From contig NC_089492.1 of NCBI RefSeq assembly GCF_036850765.1, positions 182,854,106-182,918,105 of the forward strand: a DNA stretch of 64,000 nt, in the 5' to 3' direction. This stretch comes from Saccopteryx bilineata. Lineage: Eukaryota > Chordata > Mammalia > Chiroptera > Emballonuridae. Position 1 is the first letter of the stretch. Each line of letters opens with the position of its first letter. This document shows, one piece after another, positions 11,043-22,958 of the stretch. The position numbers and the translations under genes are program-made. The notes beneath the pieces were generated by a model. It searched no databases. It was not told the DNA's origin and saw only the letters and a program-made list of their open reading frames with translations.

Positions 11043-13721
11043 ACCAAACATTCAAAGAAGAACTAACACCTATCCTTCTCAAACTATTTCAAAAAATTCA
11101 AAAGGAGAGAAGACTTCCAAGCTCCTTTTATGAGGCAAGCATTCTATCATTCCAAAACCAGGTAAAGACAACACAAAGAAAAAAAACTATAGGTCAATAT
11201 CCCTGATAAACATAGATGCTAAAATTCTCAATAAAATATTAGCAAACCAAATCCAGCAATACAACAAAAAGATCATACATCATTATCAAGTAGGATTTTA
11301 TTCTGGAGAGGCAAGGTTGTTACAATATTTGTAAATCAATCAATGTGATTCATCACATAAACAAAAGGAAGAATAAAAATCACATGATTATATCAATAGA
11401 TGCAGGAAAAGCATTTGATAAAATCTAGCACCCATTTATGATCCAAACTCTCAGCAAAGTGGGAATACAGGGAACATACCTCAACAAAGCCATCTATGAC
11501 AAACCCACAACCAACATTATATTCAGTGGGCAAAAATTAAAAGCACTCCCCTTAAGATCAGGGAAAAAGTAGAAGTGCCTCCTTTCACCACTCTTATTCA
11601 ACATAGTTCTGGAAGTTCTAGCCACAGCAATCAGACAAGAAGAACAAATAAAAGGCATCCAAATTGGAAAAAGAAGAAGTAAAACTATTATTATTTGCTG
11701 ATGATATGACACTGTATATAGAAAATCCTAAAGTCTCAGTCAAAAAACTACTGAACCTGATAAATTAATTCAGCAAGGTGGCAGGATATAAAATTAATAT
11801 TTAGAAATTAGTGGCATTTACATACACCAACAATAAACTGTCAGAAACAGAAATTAAGGAAACAATCCCCTTTACTATTCCAACAAAAAAATAAAGTACC
11901 TCAGAATTAATTTAACCAAGGTGGTAAAAGACTTGTACTCAGAAAATTATAAGATATTAAAAAAGGAAATCAAGGAAGATTCAAACAAGTGGAAGTATAT
12001 ACCATGTTCATGGATAGGAAGAATAAACATCATCAAAATGTCTATACTACCCAAAGCACTCTATAGATTCAATGCAATTCCTATTAAAATACCAACAGCA
12101 TACTTCAAAGATATAGAAAAAATATTCCAAAAATTTATATGGAATCAAAAAAGAATCCAAATAGCCTCAGCAATCTTGAAAATTAAAAATAAAGTGGGAG
12201 GTACCACACTTCCTGATATCAAGTTATACTACAAGGCCATTGTAATCAAAACAGCTTGGGATTGGTATAAAGACAGGCATATAGATCAATGGGACAGAAC
12301 AGAGAATCCAGAAATAAACCCACACCTATATGGACAGTTGATATTTGACAAAGGAGGTAAAAGCATACAATAGAGTAAAGATAGTCTTTTTAATAAATGG
12401 TGTTGGGAAAATTGGACAGGTACATGCAAAAAAATGAAACTAGACCCCCAACTTACACCATTCACAAAAATAAACTCAAATGGTAAGTTGCAAAACCATA
12501 AACATCTTGGAAGAAAATAGAGGCAGGAAACTCTCTGATATCACTTGTAGCAATATCTTTGCCAATATACTTTATGGGCAAGTGAAATATAAGACAAAAT
12601 AAACAAATGAGACTATGTCAGACTAAAAAGCTTTTGCACAGCAAAAGACATCATTAACAAAATAAAAAGACAATCCATACAATGGGAGAATATATTTGCC
12701 AGTACATCTGATAAGGGGTTAATAACCAAAATTTATAAAGAACTTCTAAAACTCATCACCAGGAAGGTAAACAATCCAATTTAAAAATGTGCAAAAGAAG
12801 TGAACAGACACTTCTCCAAAGAGGACATATAGACGGCCAATAGGCATATTAAAAAATATGCAACATCACTAATCATCAGAGAAATGCAAATTAAAACCAC
12901 AATGAGATATGACCTCATATCTGTCAGAATGGCACTCATTAACAAATCAACACACAAAAAGTACTGGCAAGGGTGTGGAGAAAAGGGAACCCTCTTGCAC
13001 TGCTGGTGGGAATGCAGACTGGTGCAGCCACTGTGGAGAACAGTATGGAGATTCCTCAAAAAATTAAAAATGGAACTGCCTTTTGACCCAGCTATCCCAC
13101 TTTTAAGAATATACCCTAAGAATACCAAAACACTGATTCAAAGGAAGATATGCATCCCCATGTTTATTGCAGCATTGTTTATGATAGCCAAGATCTGGAA
13201 ACAGCCCAAGTGTTCATCAGTGAACAAGTGGATTAAAAAGCTGTGGTACATATACACAATGGAATACTACATGGCTGTGAGAAAGAAGGATATCTTACCT
13301 TTTGTGATGCCGTGGATGGACCTGGAGAATATTATGCTAAGTGAAATAAGCCAGGCAGAAAAGGAAAAATACCATATGATCTTATTTATTTATGGAATCT
13401 AATGAACAAGGTGAAGTGAGAAACGGATTCAAGGCAGATACAGGGTCACAGGGAGCAGAGGGACAGCTGTCAGAGGGAAGGGGATGAGGGGATGGGATCA
13501 GAGAACATGAAGGGACTAATGAAATTATATATACATAATACATAGATACAGATAACAAGATAGCAAATCCCAGAGGGAAGGGGGGGATAGAATTAGGGGA
13601 AGGGGGACAAAGAGGGTGCAATAGTGGACACATGGTTGGAGGGTGAGGGTGTTATATTGAGTGGGACACTTGAATCCATGTTAACACAATACATTAAAAT
13701 TAATAATTAAAAAAAAAGAAC

Positions 13722-16700
13722 CTTAAAAAAATTATACACCAAGACCAAGTAGGATTTACTACAAGTATGCCAGACTGGTTTAACATTTGAAAAATCAATC
13801 ACTGTAATCTACCAAGCAGAGCTGAAGAAGAAAAATCATATGATCATAATAATTGATTCAGAAAAAAAGTATTTAATAAAATACAGCACCCTCCCACTCA
13901 TGATAAAAACTCTCAGCAAACTAGGAAAGAGGAACATTATCTCAAGTTAGTAGAGAGGATCTACAAAATGCTATGTACATAATGTTGAAAGACTGAGTGC
14001 TTTCTCTCAAAAATGGAGAATCACAAATAGAGTCAACTGATCTTTGACAAAGACAATTCTATGGGGAAAGGACAGTCTTCAACAAATGGTTCTGGGATAA
14101 TTGGACATCTATATACAAAAAATGTACTATGTGTAGACATTATACTTTTCACTAACATTAACTTAAAATGGATCATAGATCTAAATGTAAAACACAAAAC
14201 CATAAAACTTCCATAATAAAACAAAGGAGAAAATCTAGGTGATCTAGGGTTTGGAAATGAATATTTAGCTACAACTTCAAAATCACAACCCATGAAATCA
14301 ATAAATTGAACTATATTAAAATTAAAAACTTCTGCTCTGAAAAAGGCACTGTTAAGAAAATTAAAAGACAAGTCTCAGTCTGAGAGAAAAATATTTGCAA
14401 AACACATCTGACAGAGTGCATGTATCTAAAATATACACAGAACACTTGATACTCAATAATAAGGGAACAATCTAATTTTAAAATGGGCAAAAGATCTGAA
14501 CAGATACCTCACCAAAAGAGATGTAGAAATGCAAGTAAGCATATGAAAAAATGTCCAACATTGCTTGCCATTAGATAATTATAACTTAAAAAGGTGAGAT
14601 ACCACTACCCACTAATTAGCATGACCAAAAAAACCTCATAATACCTACTAATTGTTAGTGAGGATGCAGAGAAACAGAAACTCTAATTCATTGCTGGTGG
14701 GAATGCAGGTGGTAGAGCCACTTTGAAAGACATTTTGACAGTTTTTTATAAAGCCAAACATAAACTTATCACAACCAGCAATCACATTCCTAGATATTTA
14801 CTCAAATGATTTGAAAACTTATGCCTACACAAAAACTTGTATGTGACTCTTTATGGCAACTTTTTAAAATAATCATCAAGAATTGGAAGCAATCAGCATG
14901 TCCCTCAATCAGTGAACGGATAAACAAAATGTACCACTATGTTCATGCAATGGTACACTATTCCAAAAGGAAAAGAAATGATCTATCAAGACAGATAAAT
15001 TTTAAATGCCCAATGTTGAGTGAGAGAAACCAGTCTGAAAAGAGTACATACTATTTTATTGTAATTCTATGACAATCTGGAAAATGCAAAATTACAGAGA
15101 TGGTAAAAAAGTTCAATGGTTATAAAAGTTTGCAGGGCAGAGGGAGGATAAAATAGGTGAAGTGACAAGGACATGTTAGAATAGAAAACTACTCTGTGTG
15201 TGATACTGCAATGGTGAATACATGACATCATGTATTTGTCAAAACTCATACAACTTCACAGCACAAAGAGTGAACCTTAATGTATGCAAATCAAAAAATC
15301 ATCTAGAGCATTGTGGGATACCAACTTGGAATGCAAAATTTGACTTAATAATGTAATTGTTATTATAAATGTCTGAAACAAGCTCACTGAAGAAGGTGGG
15401 GAAAAGGTGACTTACATGAACTAACTTAGGAAGTGAATGGAGCCTATGAGAATAAAGGCAAAAGGAACTGTACAAAAACACTGCACTTTATTGATAAAGT
15501 TGTATTCCATGAAGATATAAGTCAACAATACTGATACACATGTACACGGATGTAGGTAATGAACCATTAAGTACATGAATGGTGGGTAGTGGCAGCCAGA
15601 TTTCTCACTGTGAGAGTAGGATTTTACGGATGAGAAAAGAGGCTAGAATGATCCACGTGGTAATGACATTTGGAGACAATAATATCAACTTGGGTTTCAT
15701 CTAATACACAGAGGGTTCTATACAGAAATATTTATAGGTTTGTGTATATACAAAAGTTAGTATACCCACATATCCATCCTTGCTCTGCCAGCCAAGGGGG
15801 TCTGGAAACGACAAGGCCCCAGTCATAATATACGCGCTGCCTGCCACTTGGTCTGTAAGACCAGTCTCCAGTAACAAGAGCCATGCTCCTCTGGAAAGCA
15901 GCTGACTCAGGACAGGGACAGGAAATACACCAGATGAGCCTGGAACATCTTGGAGTGCCAGAAAATAGGCACATGCTCAAAAACCAAACCAAAACAAAAA
16001 TCCACCATGAAGGGGGCAATTCAAAGGGAAACAGGAGCCAACTGACAATTTCCAGTGGCTGAAGACAGAGCAATTGGAGTAACAAAATAAATAAAGGAGC
16101 ACTGGGTTATAACCTGAAGTGTAAAATACATACCCATGAGTCCATGCTGAAGTAACTTTATTTACTTACTTTAAAATTAATTACTTTAGTACTGAATAAA
16201 TAAATGAGGGAGAAGAGACAACTCTCTCATAAGGAAACATTCCAAATCATTGAGGCAGATACTCTGTCCTCCAAGAGGCGGAACCCAACACTGCACGCCT
16301 TTAGCGTGGGCTGCTCACAGCGGCTTCCTTCCTTCCAGAGAGGACATGGAAAAGGGGGGAAGGAGTTAACTGTCCAGCAGGGAAATCTAACCAACACCAC
16401 CTCAGCCATGTGCTCAAGGCCAAAATCAGCCAAGAAATGCCATGCTGAGAGTACCTACTGTACAATGTGCTGGAAACAGCGCTTTATCTTGTGGTCTTCC
16501 CTCTCACAGTCAGATCATGAGAAAAGCATCAGACAGATCCCGATGAGGGGCATTGCACAGAATACCTCAAACTCTTAAAACTGTCAAGGTGTCCTTAAAG
16601 TGACTTGCCAGTTTCCCTAAAACTGTCAAGATCATAAAAAAAAAGACTGAGAAACTGTCTCAGCCAACAGACACCTAAGGAGACAGGATAATATGGCAAC

Positions 16701-16951
16701 TAAGTAAATGTGATGTCCTGGATAAGCTCCTGAGACAGAAAAGAAAATTAGGGCAAAACTAAAAAAATCCCAATGAAGTATACACTTTAGTTAACAATAT
16801 ATCCGTGTTGGTTCATTAACTGTCACAAGTGTACCATGTCAATATTAGATATTAATAGGAGAGGAAACCAGGTATAGGGTATATGAAAATGGTCTCTACT
16901 ATCAATCTAAATTTCTCTTGTAAATCTAAACCTTTTCTAAATAAAAATTTT
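13722..16951 (+). mobile_element. Ancient L1 (L1M-like) 3' half
   Basis: This is a diverged L1 with no usable frame. It starts in the reverse-transcriptase region (attatacaccaagaccaag, the IIHQDQVGF motif), jumps by a deletion near 13990 to the C-terminal region, and passes the Cys segment near 14690. It continues into a long 3'UTR that I recognise as typical of old mammalian L1M subfamilies (for example gtatacactttagttaacaa and the ending aaaccttttctaaataaaa). Its many substitutions and small deletions show it is much older than L1 B or L1 C. Confidence 0.75.
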
Positions 16952-17331
16952 GGCCCTGACTGGTTGGCTCAGCAGTAGAGCGTCGGCCCAGCATGTGGAT
17001 GTCCTGGGTTCGATTCCAGGCCAGGGCACACAGGGGAAGTGCCCATCTGCTTCTCTACCCTTCCCCTTCTCCTTTCTATTTCTCTCTTCCCCTCCTGCAG
17101 CCAAGGCTCCATTGGAGCAAAGTTGGCCCGGGGAATGAGGATAGCTTCATGGCCTCCACCTCAGGCACTGGAATGGCTCCGGTTGCAATGGAGCAATGCC
17201 CCAGATGAGCAGAGCATCGCTCCCTGGTGGGCATGCTGGGTGGATCCCAGTTGGGCACATGTGGGAATCTGTCTCTCTGCCTCCCTGCTTCTCACTTCAG
17301 AAAAATATAAATAAATGAATATACATACATA
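16952..17331 (+). mobile_element. tRNA-derived SINE, type A
   Basis: It starts with ggccctgactggttggctca (A box region) and has the B box ggttcgattcc. Next come the pyrimidine-rich stretch, the type A body (agcaaagttggcccggggaa; ctggtgggcatgctgggtgg) and an A-rich tail. It was inserted directly after the end of the ancient L1. No convincing target duplication was found. Confidence 0.88.
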
Positions 17332-17692
17332 AATAAGTGTAAGAAATATTTATTTAATGATGGTGGGAAGCATGGCACTCAGCCCTTCTCAGAGTCTCTA
17401 TTCCGCATCAACAAAAAGCTGGCATCCAAGGATCAGAGTTTAGGGAACAGGGAGAGACAGTCAGTCATGAAGAAATAAAACTGGTGGTGGGGGCAAAGCA
17501 TATTATTTAAGTTATAAACAGAGTCAACACAAAGATTACATAGCAGAACTAACAAAACTGGGGAGAAGACTAAAGGGGAGGTCAGGTGAATTCAGTACTT
17601 CCCCTTTTAGAGAAGGGAATCCACAAGTACTATGTAAAGTAGAGACATTAAAAAAATGTTTTTAATAGTTAAAAGGGAATATATCTAGGCAC
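17332..17692. other. No recognised feature
   Basis: AT-rich sequence between two SINEs. It has no convincing ORF, RNA gene or recognisable repeat. Confidence 0.5.
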
Positions 17693-18025
17693 TGGCTGGT
17701 TGGCTCAGTGGATAGAATGTCGGCCCTGGTTTGATTCCAGGTCAGGGCACATAAGAGAAGCAATTACCTGTTTCTCTTCTCCCTCCTCTCTCCTCCTTCT
17801 CTCCCTGTTCCCTTCCCTCAGCCAGTGCCTTGATTGGTTTGAGCATCAGCCCTAGGCACTGAGGATAGCTCAGCTGATCCAAGCATAGGCCTCAGGCGCT
17901 GAGGATAGCTCAGTTGATTTGAGCATATTGGCCCCAGACAGAAATTGCCGGGTGGATCCTGGTCAGGGTGCATGTGGAATTCTGTCTCCCTATCTCCCCT
18001 CCTCTCACTTAAAAAGAAAAGAGTA
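17693..18025 (+). mobile_element. Degenerate type A-like SINE with internal duplication
   Basis: The head (cactggctggttggctcagt, B-box-like ggtttgattcc), pyrimidine-rich middle and terminal ggtggatcctggtcaggg place it with the tRNA-derived SINEs. The centre differs: a unit of roughly 37 bp containing actgaggatagctcag is repeated at about 17856 and 17893. It is an older or separate subtype. No target duplication was identified. Confidence 0.7.
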
Positions 18026-18923
18026 CAGGAAATGACTTTATTGCTCAACAGAGTGTAACTTTAATTTTAATACCGCTTAATGTATAGCCTGTTATAATTT
18101 TGTAACTCAATGTTAAACAGTAATTGGCTGATGTACCAACATCAGTTACTTTTACAGACAACAGGTTCCAGTCTCACATGTACCTGCATAATTGAAAACA
18201 AATGATGCCTGACAAATGTTTAATTATTTCTGAATTTCACATCAGAACAATGTTAGCATCTTACAAAATAGATGCTGATGAATAAGTTTTCCAAGAAAAA
18301 TACTGGCTTTGATGTTCTGAGATTTTAACATTATGAGATCATTAATCATTGCAACTGTTATGTCTCATTTGTGCTAGAGAGTTATTCTATACCCTTAGGG
18401 TTGTGGTATGTTTATTAGACAACTTAAAACAGAATATGATTTCTGCTCATGGCTATTCAAATTCTATTAAAAGTAATTTCTAAACCAGCTATCATTTTTT
18501 TTCATATCTTCATTAAATATAGAAGAGAGTAGGCTTTAAAAAAAATCTTCCACGCTGCCCTACACATTTTTCACAGCCTGATGTTGTGAGATGATACTAA
18601 CAGCTAGGGATAAGGAATCCTTCTGCAGAGAGATTGCTACTAAGGATGGGGTTGCTCCTGCCACTCTGAACTCCAAGTGAGCCCACCCATGTTCCAGGTG
18701 GACTTGGTTTCTGAACATTTTAACCTTCATCATATTGTATAAATACTTCAACCACAGTATAAGAAAAAGGTCTACATTTATGGAACCCATAGGAGCTCAT
18801 TTGGAATCATCACGCTAATAAACATTGTGAGTACACATTTTACAGAAAGCTGTCCCTGAGCCTGCACGAGGAGCAAGTAGCAGCGGCAGCGAGGAGAGGA
18901 AGGGATGTCAAAAAGAAACAAGC
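18026..18923. other. Unannotated AT-rich spacer
   Basis: No ORF with codon-like structure, no tRNA-like fold and no repeat that I recognise. It may hold diverged repeats beyond visual recognition. Confidence 0.45.
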
Positions 18924-19134
18924 TGGCCCTGGCAGGGTGGCTTGGTTGGGTTGAGCGTCGTACTGATATGTCAGGGTTGCAGTTTCAATTCCCAGTCAGG
19001 GCACATACAAGAATCAACCAATGAATGCATAAATTAGTGGTACAACAAATTGATGTTTCTTTCTCTATCTCTCTTTTTCTCTCACATTCCCTCTCTCTAA
19101 AATTAGTTAATTAAAAAAAAAACAACAAAAAAAC
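18924..19134 (+). mobile_element. Short Ves-like tRNA-derived SINE
   Basis: About 210 bp with the head tggccctggcagggtggctt, B box gtttcaattccc, the tail-ward motif attgatgtttctttctct and an A-rich end. This architecture resembles the bat Ves SINE more than the long type A. A short repeat acaagc occurs at both ends (18919-18924 and near 19134), possibly the remains of a target duplication. It is diverged, so old. Confidence 0.75.
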
Positions 19135-20640
19135 ACAAGCCAATTCATGCACTAGAACCTTGGAAAAGCTCGAGAATTAGAATCCCTGGCTACCTCTGAA
19201 GATGCTCAGTAGTTGCAAGTTGGCACAGGGAAAGTAGCCTCTCCGGTCCTCTTGCCTCGCCCCTGGCCCACGGAAGACGGTGGCTCTCTTCCCAGAGAGG
19301 CTGCATCAGAAAAGGTCCCTCCCCAGAAACAGCAGAAGCATCTGCAGGTGGAGGTGAGGCATCCTTCTGAAAACAGAGACATTAAGTGACCAGCTCTACA
19401 TTGAAAAGGGAGTCTGATAGCCTCCCTGGCTCAGCTTCCAGAGCTGGCAGCCAGGACTCCCCCTGTGGAGAGAGGGAGAACTGAGCGTGTGCCAATAGGA
19501 CAGGACAGCCTTCCCTGGAGGCCCACCAGCTGATAAGCCCCTGCCACGCAGGGATTCCAACCGCTTGCTTAGCTCTTCACTAAACTGAAAAGACAGCCAA
19601 GGATCAGAGAGTTGAGGGATGGTTCTCCATGAAATATAAAGAACAAAATAAACAGACAAAATGAACTCCAATGAAACGGACAGTGCAGGGAGCAAAAGAC
19701 ATAAAAACTCTAGAATGAATCTTTTCACTAAGGGAAGAGAAGATACTGTGCTCATGAAATGAGAAGAGAATACCATGTTAAGAAAAGAAAAAGGAACATT
19801 CAGAGAACATGAAAACACTTTAAGAAACTAAAAATGATGACAAATAATAAATTAAAGAGGAGGATTAATAGATCAAGTTGAAAATTCTCGGGAATTAGAT
19901 AAAAAAAATAAAAGAGCTGAGCCACAGGAGAGAAGGAACAGGAGAGCAGGCCAGTCAGGAAGCTTCAGAAGCTGCCACGGGGGTCCCAGTGACTGGAAGA
20001 GGACAGACGGAGCAAGAGAGAAGAGAGCATGTCCAGAGCTGAGGAACGTGCACTACCACACGGGACAGGCCTACTGAACACCTAGCCCAATAAATAGAGA
20101 ACAGACGCATAACAGGTTTTCATTGTGAAATTTCAATCTGAACAAAATGAAGACTCTTAGCAGTTTATAAAATTTTAAAAAAATGTATATCACTTAGAAA
20201 CTAAGGGTTGCCAGTAAAAGGAGCAATGAGGAAAAAGAATTTGTGTTTTTATTTTTTTAAAGAATTTCTAACCAAGCTCTCATTCAAGCCTAAGACTAGA
20301 ATAAAAATTATTTCAGACATTCAGGGTCTTATATATTTTTTTTACCTTTTATGCCTCTTTTTATTCCCCTTGCAAGCTGCTGAAGAATGTGCTTCGCCAA
20401 AAAATGAATAAACCAAGAAAAAGATGGCAAGCATTCGAGAACAGAGAATTCTCCGATGATAGCTGTGCAGAATTCAGCTCACCTAGACCAGGTCAGGACA
20501 AGCAGGCTCCAGGAGGGGAGACTGGCCTACGACTTATACGTGTCTGACAGGAAGGAGAGGCTTCTAAGTAGTGGAAGACTCTGGGGGTGACTCAGTTATA
20601 CGTACAGAGACATCTAAGTACATTTTTAAATGAGGCAGTT
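19135..20640. other. Spacer without firm annotation
   Basis: Mixed-composition DNA. The purine-rich part at 19620-20100 reads somewhat like a very old L1 or other repeat in plus orientation, but I could not align it securely. The longest open frame (19396-19818, minus) shows no recognisable domain and is probably chance. Confidence 0.4.
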
Positions 20641-21318
20641 AATTCCAGGGAAAAGTAAAAATTGTATAAGAAAGAAAATGGTGGTTACAAGGGCTGGGGG
20701 TGAGGGAGAATAGAGAGTTGTTGCTCATGGGGCATCAAGTTTGGTTATATAAGATGAGGAAGTTCTAGAGCTCTGCTGTATAGCATAGTGCCCACAGTTA
20801 ACCCTTCCAGTAGTACCAACGTTCATGAACGTCCTCGTGCTTCCTGACCATCCAGAGTATGACGTACAAAAATTTTTATTTTAAAAATGTGTAAGGCAAC
20901 ATTTAAAAGAGGCAAATGTATGTTCTTCTTGTTTCCATAAATTGGTTATCAAACAAACATGATTTTAAGTTAATAAAACTGGAACTGAAATTAATTTCAT
21001 TTTTTGAAAAAAAACCTCACTCTCGGGGGTCAGCGAGCATAAAAACAACTCACTACTCAAAAGGTTAAGAATTCATTCAGTATTGTACACTTAATAATTC
21101 GTGAAGGTACAACTCATGGTAAGTGTTCTACCACCAAAAAAAAACAAAAGACAGGGAACAGAAGAAAACTTTGGGGATGATGGATATATTTATTACTGTG
21201 CTTGTGGTGATGGTTTCACAGGTGTGTACATATATCTCCAAATTCATCAAATTTTATACATTAAGTATATCGTTTGTATATCAATTATACCTCAATAAAG
21301 CTGTTTTTTTAAAAAAGA
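20641..21318 (+). mobile_element. Old L1 3'-end fragments
   Basis: Two pieces look like the 3'UTR of an old L1 subfamily: 20670-20900 (gtggttacaagggctggggg) and 21060-21318 (gtgatggtttcacaggtgtg, ending cctcaataaagctgtttttt). There is no ORF. This ending is widespread in mammalian genomes, and the subfamily is not determined. Confidence 0.65.
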
Positions 21319-22191
21319 AAATGTATTCACCACACACTGTAACCTCAGCTATGAATAGTATTATACAGTCCTAACAATCTAAGCACTAAATATTGATTTT
21401 ACCAAACACTGTAATCGAACTCTACTAAGAACGTGTAGAGCCTAAAAATGTGTGTGCAGGTGCGTGTGTGTGCGTGTGTGTGTGAGCGTGGTGGAGAGCA
21501 GGTAGTGAGAACACAGTCCTTAGTTTCCATAAAAGAAGATCAAAGCTAATGAATAAAACTAAAAAAAAGTTTAAGAAATGGTCATATGAATACTGTTTTC
21601 TGAAATTCAAGAAGAAAAAAGGATTTTTAGAGTAGAAAGTAGTTGCCCTTAGAAGCACCCATCAGGATCAACTGTTTCTCATTGAATGTCCTCCGACATT
21701 TAGCTTCTGACACAATGAACATGCATAGCTCTGAGAAAAATAGACATTACTTTTGAAAAAGTTAGTCCCTTTGAGAAAGCAGTTTCATTAGAGTTGTAGT
21801 AAAAGCCAGACGTGAGCGGTTTCGGGAGCATGAATGAGGGTGAGAATGTGGAAGTGGGCAGGGCGTGGGAGGGCCTGTCACGCGAGCAGAAGTCCAGGCA
21901 GGCGCTGGGGTGCCAGGCCTTAGAGGAGGTGTTCCTGGATGTAAGGAGGTCAGAATGGCACACAGCATCCATATTCACCATGCAGAAAAACTGCCTCAGA
22001 AACACTGTGAAAGGGTCACAACTAGGGTATGCAAAAAGAACAAGTTTCAAAAAATGCAGAAACACGTGGAATTATATTTACCTCCATCACCTTGTCTGAA
22101 CCCCATGGTCACAGAGCTCACACTTAAAACTGCTAAATCAGCTTGCCTAGCAATACAGGGGCCTCTAGCTACCACCTAGACCTGGTTGACA
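21319..22191. other. Spacer with (TG)n microsatellite
   Basis: No gene is recognised. A short interrupted TG repeat lies at 21450-21484 (gtgtgtgcgtgtgtgtgtga). The overlapping open frames at 21700-22180 lie on both strands with no domain signature, so I regard them as chance. Confidence 0.5.
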
Positions 22192-22193
22192 TA

Positions 22194-22752
22194 CCGTATT
22201 TCTCCCATGTATAAGATGCACTTTGTTCCGAAAAATTTGGGATCTAAAAACTGGGTGCGTCTTATACAGGTTTTTTTACTTGCATTTCCCACATTTCTGC
22301 ACTTGTTTTTGTGCTCATTGTTGAAGACAGTGATTCGTCATCAGACACAGATGAGGACAAGCTAATGGATGGGAGTTTTGACAGTGAGAAGGAGTTGTAT
22401 GAATTTTATGATAAATAAAACTTGAGTTCAATAATTGAGTTACTTTAGCCTGACCTGTGGTGGCGCAGTGGATAAAGCGTTGACCTGGAAATGCTGAGGT
22501 CGCCGGTTCAAAACCCTGGGCTTGCCTGGTCAAGGCACATATGGGAGTTGATGCTTCCAGCTCCTCCCTACCTTCTCTCTCTGTCTCTCTCTCCCTCTCT
22601 GTCTCTGTCTCTCCCTTTCTCTCTCCTCTCTAAAATGAATAAAAAAATAATAATAATTGAGTTACTTTATGTAATACTTTTTTTTCAAATTTCCGGCCCC
22701 AAAATTAAGGTGCATCTTATACATGGGAGCATCTATACATGGGGAAATACAG
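22194..22752. mobile_element. TA-flanked DNA transposon remnant, split by a SINE
   Basis: The 5' terminus ccgtatttctcccatgtata and the reverse complement of the 3' terminus (ctgtatttccccatgtata) form inverted repeats. Each is bordered by TA (22192-22193 and 22753-22754), the target duplication expected for the Tc1/mariner/pogo group. A subterminal motif tataagatgca is also inverted. An open stretch at about 22311-22418 encodes an acidic tail, EDSDSSSDTDEDKLMDGSF, ending with YDK and TAA. This looks like the C terminus of a transposase, so the element is probably an internally deleted copy. The superfamily is inferred from the TA and the tail. Confidence 0.65.
22448..22651 (+). mobile_element. 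tRNA-derived SINE, type B, nested in the TA-flanked transposon
   Basis: The head is gcctgacctgtggtggcgca with B box ggttcaaaacc. The body has gggagttgatgcttccagc, a (CT)-rich run and an A-rich tail. A perfect 18-bp target duplication, aataattgagttacttta, lies at 22430-22447 and 22652-22669. The unchanged duplication indicates a fairly recent insertion. Confidence 0.95.
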
Positions 22753-22952
22753 TATAAGGAAATTTCTTCAAGGGTATCTTTGAGGCCTAATAGTATCTGT
22801 GAACTATCAGGCAAATGCTCATCATGTGAGGGTCTTCCAGCAGGTGAGCATAAGGTCCACTCATGTTACAACTAGCTCAGGTAACTGCTTTGCTTAACCT
22901 GATTCTGTGCTGGTTTATGTCAAGATTTTGGAAGTGAATAAAACCATAACTC

Positions 22953-22958
22953 TTTATT
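22953..22958 (-). terminator. RNF182: Candidate RNF182 poly(A) signal
   Basis: AATAAA on the minus strand (TTTATT on plus). Scanning downstream of the RNF182 stop, this is the first canonical hexamer I found, about 2.65 kb past the stop. If used, it ends the 3'UTR near 22930. Variant hexamers occur closer, so this is inference. Confidence 0.4.

Larger units (their letters stand above)
9073..13402 (+). pseudogene. L1 C ORF2, heavily broken
   Basis: This is the endonuclease-reverse transcriptase of L1 C. It begins with ATG at 9073-9075 (a variant of the [17 protein letters not shown] start). A MITE at 9471-9643 interrupts the endonuclease and an antisense L1 tail at 10697-11042 interrupts the start of the reverse transcriptase, just after [10 protein letters not shown]. 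The FADD region near 11695 is frameshifted. The C-terminal Cys/His segment [22 protein letters not shown] sequence is readable at 12960-13015, and the frame ends at 13400-13402. It is inactive. Confidence 0.87.
7180..13717 (+). mobile_element. L1 C, 5'-truncated, with four nested insertions
   Basis: This is an L1 starting within the 5'UTR (homology to about 1283 of L1 B) and running through ORF1 (7528-9015), ORF2 (9073-13402) and a 3'UTR with an A-rich end at about 13717. Its 3'UTR (13403-13717) differs from that of L1 B and of the minus-strand copies. A SINE (7815-8148), two hAT MITEs (8290-8503, 9471-9643) and an antisense L1 tail (10697-11042) have inserted into it. Many frameshifts make it dead. 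A right-hand target duplication could not be identified. Confidence 0.88.

Noticed and set aside
19396..19818. A 140-residue minus-strand open frame
   Set aside because: No domain, no splice or promoter context, and purine-rich repeats-like sequence on the opposite strand explains its length.
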